A stretch of 64,000 nt of DNA from Robiginitalea aurantiaca (lineage in GTDB: Bacteria > Bacteroidota > Bacteroidia > Flavobacteriales > Flavobacteriaceae). This document shows, in pieces, positions 34,270 to 42,709 of the stretch. Under the pieces are notes generated by a model. That model saw only the letters and a program-made list of their open reading frames with translations, was not told where the DNA came from and searched no databases. The stretch lies in assembly GCF_030380815.1 (NCBI RefSeq), contig NZ_JAUDUY010000001.1, positions 186,001-250,000 on the forward strand, given 5' to 3'. A program made the position numbers and the translations under genes. Positions within the stretch are counted from its first letter, which is position 1. Every line of letters starts with the position of its first letter.

Positions 34270-35865
34270 GTGAAGAAGAGCTATTTTATCGGACCCACAG
34301 TTGTGGCATTTGCCCTTGCCCTCGGCATATTTGTCGGCGGCAAGCTCCACTTTGACGATAACCCCGAAAAGCTCTTTACCACGAATTCCAAAAAGGATAA
34401 ACTCAACAGGCTAATCGATTATATCGACTATGAGTACGTAGATGAAGTGGATACGGATAGTATTGTGGATGTTACAGTCAATAATATCCTCGATAAACTG
34501 GATCCCCACTCTGTATACATTCCCAAGGATGAAATGGAGCGCGTCTCAGAGAACATGAAAGGCGATTTTGTGGGCATTGGCATCAATTTTTATATGTTCC
34601 GGGATACCATAACCGTTACCCGAACCATTAAAGGAGGTCCAAGTCAGCGACGCGGTTTGCGCCCCGGAGATAAAATTCTGATGGCAGATCAGGACACCCT
34701 TTATGACTTAAGGCTTGCCAATGACGAAATTGTATCCCGCCTCAAAGGCCAGGAGGGAAGCGAAGTCGTACTCACGGTATACCGGAAATCAGAGGACCGC
34801 ATTTTTAAAATGCGCTTGCAGCGGGATCATGTGCCCATACGAAGTATTGATGCCTATTATATGTTAAAGCCTGACATGGGGTATATCCGGATGAACAGGT
34901 TTGCCGAATCGACTTTTGACGAGTTTCGGGAGGCCCTCCGGGACCTGAAGGATGATGGGGCCGAGAAACTGGTACTCGATCTGAGGGATAATCCGGGCGG
35001 GTATCTGAATGTGGCTGAAGATATTGCTGACGTCTTTCTTCCAAAAGGCCAGCTGATCCTTTTTACAAAGAACAAAAAGGGGCAAATCGAGAAAACTTTT
35101 GCCACATCGAAAGGCGGGTTTGAGGAAAAACCTGTCTATGTGCTCATCAATGAACGATCCGCTTCTGCCTCGGAAATAATTGCAGGGGCATTGCAGGACA
35201 ACGACGTGGGAACCATTGTCGGCAGACGTTCCTTTGGGAAAGGCCTCGTACAGAGGGAAATGGCCCTTGGAGACGGGTCTGCGGTCCGGCTAACCGTGTC
35301 GAGATACTATACCCCAACGGGCCGTTCTATCCAGCGGGAATACCAAAATGGAACTCAGGACTATTACCACCAGTACATGCAGCGCTACCGCAATGGTGAA
35401 TTGGAGTCTGCCGATAGTATCAGGGTAGCGGATTCCCTTAAATTTACCACGCCTAAAGGCAAGGTAGTCTACGGGGGGGGTGGTATTATCCCAGATGTTT
35501 TCGTTCCTATCGGGAGCAATGAAGAAGAGGCACTTGCAGCCATGGACGCCCGGGGCTTTTTCTCCTCATTCGGATTTGAACACCTTGAAGAAGATCGGGC
35601 GCGCTACGCGGATTATACAGAGGACGATTTCCGCACTGCGTACAGGGCCGATGACATTCTTTTCGAGCGCTTTATTGATTTTATGGACAGGTATAATTTC
35701 AGGCTGGATTATTACCGGCACCAGGATCTGATAAAGCGATACCTAAAAGCCGCTCTGGCAGAACAGTTATTCTCTCCGGATTTAAAAGCGGAGATTCTCG
35801 GGCAGGCCGATCCCATGCTCCAGCGTATCCTCGAAATGGATCAGCCCGGGGCAGAAGAGGAGTAA
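34270..35865 (+). CDS. S41 C-terminal processing peptidase (CtpA/Prc type)
   Basis: A 531-residue protease with an N-terminal signal anchor (residues about 6-24). The PDZ domain (about 85-165) has GIGINFYMFRDTITV and GGPSQRRGLRPGDKIL. The S41 domain has LVLDLRDNPGGYLN, the nucleophile region RSASASEIIAGAL at about 296-308 and the catalytic Lys324 in RRSFGKGLVQ. It degrades or trims periplasmic proteins from the C-terminus. A C-terminal helical tail of about 150 residues is rich in acidic and aromatic residues. The start is GTG at 34270, directly after the deaminase stop. Confidence 0.93.
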   Translation: MKKSYFIGPTVVAFALALGIFVGGKLHFDDNPEKLFTTNSKKDKLNRLIDYIDYEYVDEVDTDSIVDVTVNNILDKLDPHSVYIPKDEMERVSENMKGDFVGIGINFYMFRDTITVTRTIKGGPSQRRGLRPGDKILMADQDTLYDLRLANDEIVSRLKGQEGSEVVLTVYRKSEDRIFKMRLQRDHVPIRSIDAYYMLKPDMGYIRMNRFAESTFDEFREALRDLKDDGAEKLVLDLRDNPGGYLNVAEDIADVFLPKGQLILFTKNKKGQIEKTFATSKGGFEEKPVYVLINERSASASEIIAGALQDNDVGTIVGRRSFGKGLVQREMALGDGSAVRLTVSRYYTPTGRSIQREYQNGTQDYYHQYMQRYRNGELESADSIRVADSLKFTTPKGKVVYGGGGIIPDVFVPIGSNEEEALAAMDARGFFSSFGFEHLEEDRARYADYTEDDFRTAYRADDILFERFIDFMDRYNFRLDYYRHQDLIKRYLKAALAEQLFSPDLKAEILGQADPMLQRILEMDQPGAEEE

Positions 35866-35883
35866 CCATACCCGACCCCCTAC

Positions 35884-36090
35884 TCAGGATTCCTCGTCTA
35901 TCCTCTTTTGAATTTTTCTGGCTGTGTTAAAGATCAGCAGTAAGACGATGGCACAAAGGGAAGCGATAATGCAGATAATTGCGATAAAACTTTCCCCTTC
36001 AAAAGGACGCTCAAAATCCAGCACTGTGGTATTGTAACCAATAAGTGCAAAGGCGAGCAGAAGTAGTACAACAAGCAGTATTCTATTCAT
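35884..36090 (-). CDS. Small two-span membrane protein
   Basis: A 68-residue protein starting at the ATG of MNRILLVVLLLLAFALIGYN; seven further in-frame codons upstream are unlikely. Two hydrophobic segments (3-20 and 37-58) flank a short acidic loop (DFERPFEGES). The C-terminus is basic (ARKIQKRIDEES). No family is recognised. It is convergent with the S41 peptidase gene. A -7 box on the same strand at 36310-36317 could drive it with a leader of about 210 bases. Confidence 0.6.
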   Translation of the reverse strand: MNRILLVVLLLLAFALIGYNTTVLDFERPFEGESFIAIICIIASLCAIVLLLIFNTARKIQKRIDEES

Positions 36091-36309
36091 TTTAATCAGT
36101 TGTGGGCTCAAAAGAGCCGTTTTAAACTACGGGTGCAATCGTTTCTTCAGCAAACCAGTAGTATTCCCTTTATTCCTTCCTTTCATGAACCCGGCTCCCG
36201 GAATCCATTATGCAGGGAGGCAGGATTTTGCGTTTAAATCGGGATGCACCAAAGATAACACTCAGGAAAGATGTTGTAAAACGAAATGCCATTTGATAAA
36301 CTCCGTATG

Positions 36310-36317
36310 CAAAGGTA
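36310..36317 (-). promoter_or_regulatory. TAnnTTTG -7 box on the minus strand
   Basis: TACCTTTG on the minus strand. The nearest downstream assured gene is the small membrane protein whose ATG is at 36090, which would imply a leader of about 210 bases. Confidence 0.4.
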
Positions 36318-36380
36318 CAGTACACGGGGCGATGGTAAAAGCACTTTGTTAGGTGTCTGCGGGCATTAGTCCGGATTCGA

Positions 36381-36388
36381 TATCTTTG
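36381..36388 (+). promoter_or_regulatory. TAnnTTTG -7 box of the DUF3109 gene
   Basis: TATCTTTG ends 22 bases before the ATG at 36411. Confidence 0.5.
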
Positions 36389-36410
36389 AGCCAACTTACC
36401 TGAATAAATC

Positions 36411-36989
36411 ATGTTTCAAATTGGAAAGACCCTTATTTCAGAAGAAATTCTTGAAACCGCATTTGTGTGTGACCTCAAGTCCTGCAAAGGTGCGTGTTGT
36501 GTTGAGGGAACCTCCGGGGCTCCGCTCCAATCGGAGGAACTAGATATGCTGGAAGAGATCTATCCGAAAGTAAGACCTTATCTCAGGCCGGAGGGAATCC
36601 GGGCTATTGAAAAGCAGGGGACTTATGTTAAAGGATCCGACGGGGAGTGGGAAACGCCCCTTGTGAACAACAGGGAATGTGCTTACGCCGTATTCGAGAA
36701 AGGAGTGGCCCAATGCGGGCTTGAAAAAGCGCATAAAGCGGGGGAGACTACCTGGAAAAAACCGGTTTCCTGCCATTTATACCCTGTCCGGGTTCGGGAA
36801 TACACTCAGGTAACTGCCGTAAATTATCATCAATGGCATATTTGCGACCCTGCCTGCGGCTTAGGCGCAAGTCTGGAAGTTCCCATCTATAAATTTGTTC
36901 GGGAAGCCCTGATTCGGAAGTTTGGTGCTGCCTGGTATGAGGAGCTGGAGGAGGTAGCCGATCAGCATCTAAACGGTAGGGATTCTTAG
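36411..36989 (+). CDS. DUF3109 family cysteine-rich protein
   Basis: A 192-residue cytoplasmic protein. FVCDLKSCKGACCVEG near residue 20 has the CxnCx3CC pattern seen in Zn/Fe-binding YkgJ-type proteins. More cysteines follow in AQCGLEKAH, PVSCHLYPVRV and HICDPACGLG, enough for one or two metal sites. The family is common in Bacteroidota with no proven function. Its end overlaps the end of the opposite-strand histidine kinase gene by 21 bases. Confidence 0.9.
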   Translation: MFQIGKTLISEEILETAFVCDLKSCKGACCVEGTSGAPLQSEELDMLEEIYPKVRPYLRPEGIRAIEKQGTYVKGSDGEWETPLVNNRECAYAVFEKGVAQCGLEKAHKAGETTWKKPVSCHLYPVRVREYTQVTAVNYHQWHICDPACGLGASLEVPIYKFVREALIRKFGAAWYEELEEVADQHLNGRDS

Positions 36990-38900
36990 GACGACCTCTG
37001 TGCCTGCCACCTTGCCATCTGCACCGATCACATCCGTTATGGACAAATCAAATGAATTCTGATAGACCCTTGAGAAATTTATAAGCCGTTCCCGGGTTAT
37101 CGGTATTCCGACGGACTTTCGCTCTAAGGTTTTCTGCAGGTTCAATTTCTCAGACGCTTCCCTTCCGATCCCGTTATCCCGTATCGTAATTTCGATATAA
37201 TCAGGACTGCTCCGGGTGACTTTAAGGCGAATTATTTTTTCCCCTTTTTTTGATGACAACCCGTGCCAGAGCGCATTTTCCAGGAAGGGTTGAAGCACGA
37301 GAGAGGGTGTTTTTATGGCCGCTGGGTTGATATCCGGAGCCACCTCTATTTTAAAATCGATTTCATCGTTGAATCGCGTATTCTCGATTTTCATATAGAG
37401 GTCCACTGTTTCGAGCTCTTCCTGAAGGCTGATGTCTTTTTCGGAGGAGGCATCAAGGATTTTCCGCACCAGCTTGGAGAATTTATTCAGGTATCGGATC
37501 GCATTCTTTTGCTCGTTATTGATGATAAAATGTTTGATGGAATTCAGGGAATTAAACAAAAAATGCGGGTTCATTTGACTCCGCAACCTGCTCTGCTCCA
37601 ATGCGAGGACCTTCTTTTCGTTATTGAGCTTATTCTGCCGAAAAATGGTGTAGAGTATCAGGGAAAGCAATACGAGTAAAAGGGCCCCTACCAAAAGCGT
37701 ATTGCGGTTGCGCCGGAGTTTGAGGTTTACGATTTCGTTTTCCTGCCGGAGTCTCTGAGCTACTTCTTTCTGCTTCTCAGATTCATATCTGAAAATGACG
37801 TCATTTACATATTTTATGTTGACATCGTTCGTGACCTGCCTTCGATATTTGTCCGATTCCCTGAAGTATTCCAGTGCGGTTTTAAAATTTCCACGTTCGG
37901 ATTCGAGTTCCGAAAGCCTTTCATAGCTCTCGCAAACCCCTCTTAACAATTGATTTTCCCGAGCGATATCCAGGCCTTTTCGAAGATTGGTTTCCGCCAG
38001 GTTCCAGTTTCCCATCTTAAGATGGGCCCATCCCAGATTGTTGTATGCCGGGGCGATAATATGCTGATCCTTTGTTTGAAGTGCCATCGGCATGTTGGCA
38101 TTCAGGAGTTCTATGGCATCTTCATACCGCTCCTGTATTATGTAAATGCGCGAAATACTATTTCCGCAAATAGCCTTACCGCGTTCTGAGTCGATTTCGG
38201 TATTGAAGAGCAATGACCTCTGGAAGCTTTGCAGCGCCTCTTCCAGCTTGCCCTGGGCCTCCAGGCATTCCCCGCTGTTCTGCAGGTTGATGGCCATTCC
38301 GAGCTTGTTTCCCAGAGCCTCTTCGAGACGAAATGATTGGCGGTAATGTTCCAGGGCAATGTCATATTGTTCCAGGGCCTGATAGATATTGCCAATACTG
38401 TTCAGGGATACATTCTTGCTTCGCTGTATGCCCGTCGATGGATTTTCAATACTCTCAGCCAGTCGCAGGGCTTCCTGGTTGTAGTCCAGAGCTGTCTTGA
38501 TGGCATCCAGGCGTCGATAAACAACCCCGAGCATATTCAGACTGTAGATACGAAGTTCAATATTGCCGGATTCTCTGGCGGCATTCAGCGCTTTTTCATG
38601 GAATTCGATAGCCCTCCCGTATTGCGAGATGTTTCGATATAAAGTTCCGAGTTGGTTATAGCTATAACTTAAACCATCGTAAAAAAGGGCCTTTTCACTT
38701 TTTTCAATGAAATAGGTCATCAGAACTGAATCCCTTCTGTACGGCCTGAGAAAACCATCAAATCCTTTGTAAGTTTTCGGCTTTTCGGTAAGTACACTAT
38801 CTACAACACGGAGGAAATCGTCAGGCACATCCTGGGCGCTCCCAACAAGTAGTGAGAGGCCAAAAATCAGGAAACAGATACGATGAGGTAAACGCAGCAT
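36969..38900 (-). CDS. TPR-containing LytS-type sensor histidine kinase
   Basis: A 643-residue kinase. A signal peptide (residues 1-22) is followed by tetratricopeptide repeats (about 70-350) predicted to lie in the periplasm. A coiled segment then a membrane span (LLVGALLLVLLSLILYTIF, about 398-418) lead to the His_kinase domain with QMNPHFLFNSLNSIKHFI (His446). An ATPase domain with LENALWHGLSSKKGE and IRDNGIGREAS follows. It lies 13 bases after the LytTR regulator gene and is its evident partner. The sensed signal is unknown. Confidence 0.92.
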   Translation of the reverse strand: MLRLPHRICFLIFGLSLLVGSAQDVPDDFLRVVDSVLTEKPKTYKGFDGFLRPYRRDSVLMTYFIEKSEKALFYDGLSYSYNQLGTLYRNISQYGRAIEFHEKALNAARESGNIELRIYSLNMLGVVYRRLDAIKTALDYNQEALRLAESIENPSTGIQRSKNVSLNSIGNIYQALEQYDIALEHYRQSFRLEEALGNKLGMAINLQNSGECLEAQGKLEEALQSFQRSLLFNTEIDSERGKAICGNSISRIYIIQERYEDAIELLNANMPMALQTKDQHIIAPAYNNLGWAHLKMGNWNLAETNLRKGLDIARENQLLRGVCESYERLSELESERGNFKTALEYFRESDKYRRQVTNDVNIKYVNDVIFRYESEKQKEVAQRLRQENEIVNLKLRRNRNTLLVGALLLVLLSLILYTIFRQNKLNNEKKVLALEQSRLRSQMNPHFLFNSLNSIKHFIINNEQKNAIRYLNKFSKLVRKILDASSEKDISLQEELETVDLYMKIENTRFNDEIDFKIEVAPDINPAAIKTPSLVLQPFLENALWHGLSSKKGEKIIRLKVTRSSPDYIEITIRDNGIGREASEKLNLQKTLERKSVGIPITRERLINFSRVYQNSFDLSITDVIGADGKVAGTEVVLRIPTV

Positions 38901-38913
38901 TTTTGTTGACAGC

Positions 38914-39642
38914 TTAAATCAAATCCAAGAAATCGGATTTCTTCTTTCTGGAAACGGGGATTTTATGATTGGACACCAAAACCACATATCCATCCGTTTT
39001 CAGATACTCCTTTACTTTTTCCAGATTTATGATATAGGAATTGTGGATCCTGAAAAACGTATCCGGGGGTAAAAGTTCGTCTATTTCCTTAAGTTTTTTG
39101 GTCAATACAATCTTTCGTCCATCGGAGAGGAAAAGTGTGCTGTAATTCCCGTCTGATTCCGCATACAAGACGTCCTCATTGTCCAGGAACAATAATTTCC
39201 CATCCGTATTTACCGTAATCTTTTTACTGTGTGCATGCTTCCCGGTTAGGAGTCTTTCCAAACGGTCAACAGAAATGTTTTTTGATTTGTACCGATGAAT
39301 TTTAGCAATGGTTTCCCTGAGGTCATCGGCATCAATCGGTTTAAGCAAATAGTCTATAGCCTCGTTTTTCAGGGCCTTTATGGCATACTGATTGTAAGCC
39401 GTTGTAATAATGATGGCCAGATCCTTATTCTGGAGTTTTTGAATGAACTGGAACCCATCCATGGCGGGCATTTCAATATCCAGAAAAAGGCAGTCCGGGG
39501 AGTTTAAATGCAGGTAATCAAGTGCTTTTGAAGCATCGTTAAAGGTAGCCACAACGGTGATCTCGTTTGGAAAGTGGCTTAATTCCCAGGCAAGGCTTTG
39601 AATGGCTTTTTCTTCGTCGTCAACGATTACAGCTTTAATCAT
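38914..39642 (-). CDS. LytTR family response regulator
   Basis: A 242-residue regulator. The receiver domain (1-125) has VDDEEKA, the phospho-acceptor Asp55 in FLDIEMPAMDG and the KPIDADDL loop. The LytTR DNA-binding domain (about 140-240) has DVLYAESDGNYSTLFL and FFRIHNSYIINLEKV. It is the first gene of a two-gene unit with its kinase. Its target genes cannot be read from this window. Confidence 0.94.
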   Translation of the reverse strand: MIKAVIVDDEEKAIQSLAWELSHFPNEITVVATFNDASKALDYLHLNSPDCLFLDIEMPAMDGFQFIQKLQNKDLAIIITTAYNQYAIKALKNEAIDYLLKPIDADDLRETIAKIHRYKSKNISVDRLERLLTGKHAHSKKITVNTDGKLLFLDNEDVLYAESDGNYSTLFLSDGRKIVLTKKLKEIDELLPPDTFFRIHNSYIINLEKVKEYLKTDGYVVLVSNHKIPVSRKKKSDFLDLI

Positions 39643-39983
39643 GGCCCAAGGTATTATTCCTGAAATTTATAAAAAATGCACGGAACTGTCCGCTGTTCTC
39701 TTGCAGAGATCCAAAAATGGGGACAGCTATCGAACTTGGGATGTCAATACCGCACTTGAATGAAGAATAATCATACAATTAAACAAATGAAATTCAAGGA
39801 GTTGAAGGCTAACTCCGGATGGACCCATATTTATCGGGAAATAGAACTTTCTTTTTGATTTCAAATTGCGGTTTATACAAATTTTAAAGCGGTCCATACA
39901 TAAACCCCAAATCGATAGGAACAATTCACCTAGATTGGTTATGGTTTTACTGAAAACAGGACATTGCAGTAATTGAAAAGATT
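39643..39983. other. 341-base intergenic region, nothing recognised
   Basis: Divergent region between the LytTR regulator and a small secreted-protein gene. It is A+T-rich. I see no perfect TAnnTTTG box, repeat or RNA gene. Partial matches such as TAAATTTC near 39667 (minus) are too weak to call. Confidence 0.4.
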
Positions 39984-40187
39984 ATGAAAAGATGTTTATT
40001 TTTCTTTTTAGCCCTTGTTGTGGCCATCTCTTTGGCTTTACTGACAGAATCTCCTGTGGTAGATGACCTGCAAGATCAAACCGCTTCCAACTATATTAAG
40101 GACGATATGCAAAGCCCGGAAGTGCCTGAAGAAGGTACTGCCGTCGATCTTGCCGATGCCTATGGGAGTCAACCTCAGAATCCATGA
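39984..40187 (+). CDS. Small exported hypothetical protein
   Basis: A 67-residue protein with a clear signal or anchor segment (LFFFLALVVAISLALL). The remaining 45 residues are acidic and Pro/Gln-rich (DDMQSPEVPEEGTAVDLADA) with no predicted fold or Cys. Its stop overlaps the start of the next gene (ATGA), which supports it as a real, co-translated gene. No family is recognised. Confidence 0.55.
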   Translation: MKRCLFFFLALVVAISLALLTESPVVDDLQDQTASNYIKDDMQSPEVPEEGTAVDLADAYGSQPQNP

Positions 40188-40759
40188 AAATGAATAATAC
40201 CAGGTGGTTAAGGCTTGCATTGCCACTTCTTTTGGTCTTCATCCTGGTGATTACCATTTCCTATATCGATCCGCAGACCTTTCGGAAGAATGTTGATCTG
40301 GCCTCAGGGAATTATATGATTGAAACCCTGGTGGACCACAAAAGTAATATGTTGCGCGGCCCGGTATATTTTGAGTATTCAGAACAACAGAACAATCCCG
40401 TGGAAACACGGATATTTAAACTCCATTTTGTCAACCCGCTGATCGCAGAAGGCCCGGGATTTGGTTTTATGATTCCCCTTCCAGGTACGGAAGAAAGGAT
40501 AGAGGCTGGGACGTATTCCGTGGATAGGGAGCATCGGGGGATAATGAATAATTCTGAAACCGTATTCGGATATGCCGATATGGGAGGTAATACGTCCGCC
40601 CTGTATTTTAGTGATTCCGGATCGATCTCTATTTTGACTTCTGCTCCAACCGAAATCCTGGGTAAAATCGATATGGTTTTAGACGATGGAAGTGGAGGAT
40701 CAATTAGAGTAATAGGAGATTTTAAAGCACAGCAACTCCCACCAGGTATTGGGAAATAG
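40184..40759 (+). CDS. Membrane-anchored hypothetical protein
   Basis: A 191-residue protein with one N-terminal span (LALPLLLVFILVITISYI, about 11-28) and an extracytoplasmic beta-rich domain of about 160 residues. PGFGFMIPLPGTEERIEAGT and GGNTSALYFSDSGSISIL suggest a beta-sandwich. No family is recognised. It overlaps the 67-residue gene by 4 bases; the two probably work together. Confidence 0.6.
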   Translation: MKMNNTRWLRLALPLLLVFILVITISYIDPQTFRKNVDLASGNYMIETLVDHKSNMLRGPVYFEYSEQQNNPVETRIFKLHFVNPLIAEGPGFGFMIPLPGTEERIEAGTYSVDREHRGIMNNSETVFGYADMGGNTSALYFSDSGSISILTSAPTEILGKIDMVLDDGSGGSIRVIGDFKAQQLPPGIGK

Positions 40760-41136
40760 GCTTAGTGTACAATTTGAAGTCAAACAATTGAAGTACGGTT
40801 CCTGAAGCTTGTTATTAACATAGCAACTTTATAGGGCGCAGTTGACATCGGAACTGGTAGACTCCTTTTGTGAGTTTACTCAGATTGAATTTAGGTTTCG
40901 GGGGAACTACCTGATTCATTTGCCGGTATCAATGATAGATTTAAGCGTCTTGGGGCCGTACTGTTTGACTTTATAAATCCACAAAACCAGTCAGATCAGG
41001 TATAGACGCTCCCTTTTTTGGAACAGGAATTCTTTTGTTTTGCACGTTTACGGGATACAGAAATGACAGCAGTTTGCTTTTTACGGACAGGTGTCCCTTT
41101 TTCTGAGCTAAGATGATATCCCTAACAGGAATAATT
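40760..41136. other. 377-base intergenic region, nothing recognised
   Basis: Convergent gap between the membrane-anchored hypothetical gene and the sugar isomerase gene. No gene, repeat family or RNA structure was recognised, and no clear T-tailed terminator hairpin was found. Confidence 0.4.
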
Positions 41137-42045
41137 TTAAGGGTCTACCGCCCGGTAGGCTTCAATAATCGCCTGTTCGCCTTCCTTGCCGCTTTTCGAA
41201 TTCCCGTGTTCCATGCCCAAAATCCCGGAATAGCCTTTGGTTTCGATAAACTTAAAGACGTTACTGTAGTTAATTTCTCCAGTTCCCGGTTCCTTGCGGC
41301 CGGGATTGTCACCAATTTGAAAATATGCGATTTCATCCCAGCACGCTTCGATGTTAGGGATCAGGTTGCCTTCCTGAATTTGCTGGTGATAGATATCGAA
41401 AAGGATTTTGCAGGAAGGTGAGTTTACAGCCCTGCAGATTTCATAGGCCTGAGGGGATTCTGAGAGAAATTGCCCGGGATGATCTCTGAAATTAAGGGGC
41501 TCCAGCACCATAATCAGGTTGTGCGGCTCCAGGATTTCAGCGGCTCGGCGCAAGGAGTCCGTAACATGCGCAGTTTGGTAAGCCATGGATTGCTGCATAT
41601 CCACATGCCCGGGGACCACTGTCATCCAGGTGGCGCCGATGCGTTTGGCAACTTCGACCGATGCGCTTATTTCATCTAAAAAAACCTTTCTGATTTCCGG
41701 GTTCCCCGAGGCCAGGTGCGGTTTGGACCAAGAGATGGTATGGGCAACAAAAACACCCATTTGCATCTTGTTATCGGACAGGAATCGCCCCATCTTTTCC
41801 TGCAGGGATACGGGGCGATTTTTCATTTCGTTGTCTTCGAAAGCCCTAAATCCCTGTTCGGCCATAAAGCGGAGCTGATCCATAGGATCTTTCCCGGCAT
41901 GTGCCTGAAACATTCCCAGGTGGGGTGCAAAATTCAAACGGAAAGGGTTGGGAGGCATCCCAGAGTCCTTCCCATAAATTCCGGGTATTGTCGCAGAGGC
42001 AACTGCAGCAAGACTTGAATTGCGGATGAAGGTGCGACGTTTCAA
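41137..42045 (-). CDS. Exported hydroxypyruvate isomerase-like sugar epimerase
   Basis: A TIM-barrel protein of the xylose isomerase-like superfamily, 302 residues from the TTG at 42045. The start gives MKRRTFIRNSSLAAVASATI, a twin-arginine signal matching those of neighbouring genes. The frame stays open to an ATG at 42096, but that start overlaps the upstream gene by 38 bases and buries the signal. Metal ligands are in VLEPLNFRDH, LFDIYHQQ and GMEHGN; QIGDNPGRKEPGTGEINY is the hydroxypyruvate isomerase-type motif. In this cluster a 3-keto-sugar is a likelier substrate than hydroxypyruvate (inference). Confidence 0.85.
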   Translation of the reverse strand: MKRRTFIRNSSLAAVASATIPGIYGKDSGMPPNPFRLNFAPHLGMFQAHAGKDPMDQLRFMAEQGFRAFEDNEMKNRPVSLQEKMGRFLSDNKMQMGVFVAHTISWSKPHLASGNPEIRKVFLDEISASVEVAKRIGATWMTVVPGHVDMQQSMAYQTAHVTDSLRRAAEILEPHNLIMVLEPLNFRDHPGQFLSESPQAYEICRAVNSPSCKILFDIYHQQIQEGNLIPNIEACWDEIAYFQIGDNPGRKEPGTGEINYSNVFKFIETKGYSGILGMEHGNSKSGKEGEQAIIEAYRAVDP

Positions 42046-42058
42046 AAAACCTCTTCTG

Positions 42059-42709
42059 TTAAATGGACCAGGCCTTACCTCCTGTAAGTTCGTCAAGATC
42101 CCCGCATCCGATGTACTCTCCGGGTACGGGCAAATAGGCGAGCACTTCTTCCCCTACGTATTCTGAAGTCTTGTAAGACCAGATTACCGCCCCCCTGAAC
42201 TGGGTGGCGAAGGCAAATGCGGAGGCGTCTTCATCCAATGTTGCAGTCTTTCCTTGAGCAATAGCTTCATTATAGGTTTGGAGGGTTTCACCTATGAGAT
42301 CTTCTTCTGCCTTATCCCGTTTTTTCAGGGCCTCTGCCAGAACGGGCTCAAGTTCTTCAGGACTTAAAGATTCCCCCATCTGCTTTCCGGCTTTTTCCGT
42401 CGCTTTTTTGATAAAGTTTCCGAGGTGCATCCGGAACATTTGCTGTTCTTCCGGCTCCGAAACCTCATTCATATAACGATCCAGAAATTTGTGTACACCC
42501 ACTTCTGAAGCCGAGGGGGTATCGGTTTTCGGAAGAATCAGGTCAGCTACCTGCCGGATAACAGCCCCTTCTTCCGGGGTGAAAAATTCCGGAATCCATT
42601 CCGGAGCGGTATCCTGCTTACAACTTTGCATCAGGCTGATCAGGGTAGGGGTGGCTACGGTGTATCCCAGGGCCAGCCCCATATTCTTTAATGCGATTCT
42701 TCTGTCCAT
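42059..42709 (-). CDS. Gluconate 2-dehydrogenase subunit 3 family protein (Tat small subunit)
   Basis: A 216-residue protein with a twin-arginine signal (MDRRIALKNMGLALGYTV). FFTPEEGAVIRQVADLILPK is the family hallmark. Such small subunits pair with a GMC-type FAD subunit and carry it across the membrane as a hitch-hiker. The GMC gene directly upstream has no signal of its own and overlaps this gene by one base, as expected for partners. Together they resemble the glucoside 3-dehydrogenase LacA/LacC pair; a LacB-like cytochrome gene is not in the window. Confidence 0.9.
   Translation of the reverse strand: MDRRIALKNMGLALGYTVATPTLISLMQSCKQDTAPEWIPEFFTPEEGAVIRQVADLILPKTDTPSASEVGVHKFLDRYMNEVSEPEEQQMFRMHLGNFIKKATEKAGKQMGESLSPEELEPVLAEALKKRDKAEEDLIGETLQTYNEAIAQGKTATLDEDASAFAFATQFRGAVIWSYKTSEYVGEEVLAYLPVPGEYIGCGDLDELTGGKAWSI

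Larger units (their letters stand above)
36091..36410. other. 320-base intergenic region with divergent -7 boxes
   Basis: It holds a minus-strand box TACCTTTG (36310-36317) and a plus-strand box TATCTTTG (36381-36388), but no assured gene. Just after the minus box an ATG at 36292 opens a 40-codon frame (MAFRFTTSFLSVIFGASRFK...) ending at 36170. It has the look of a small basic peptide, but nothing else supports it. Confidence 0.4.
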
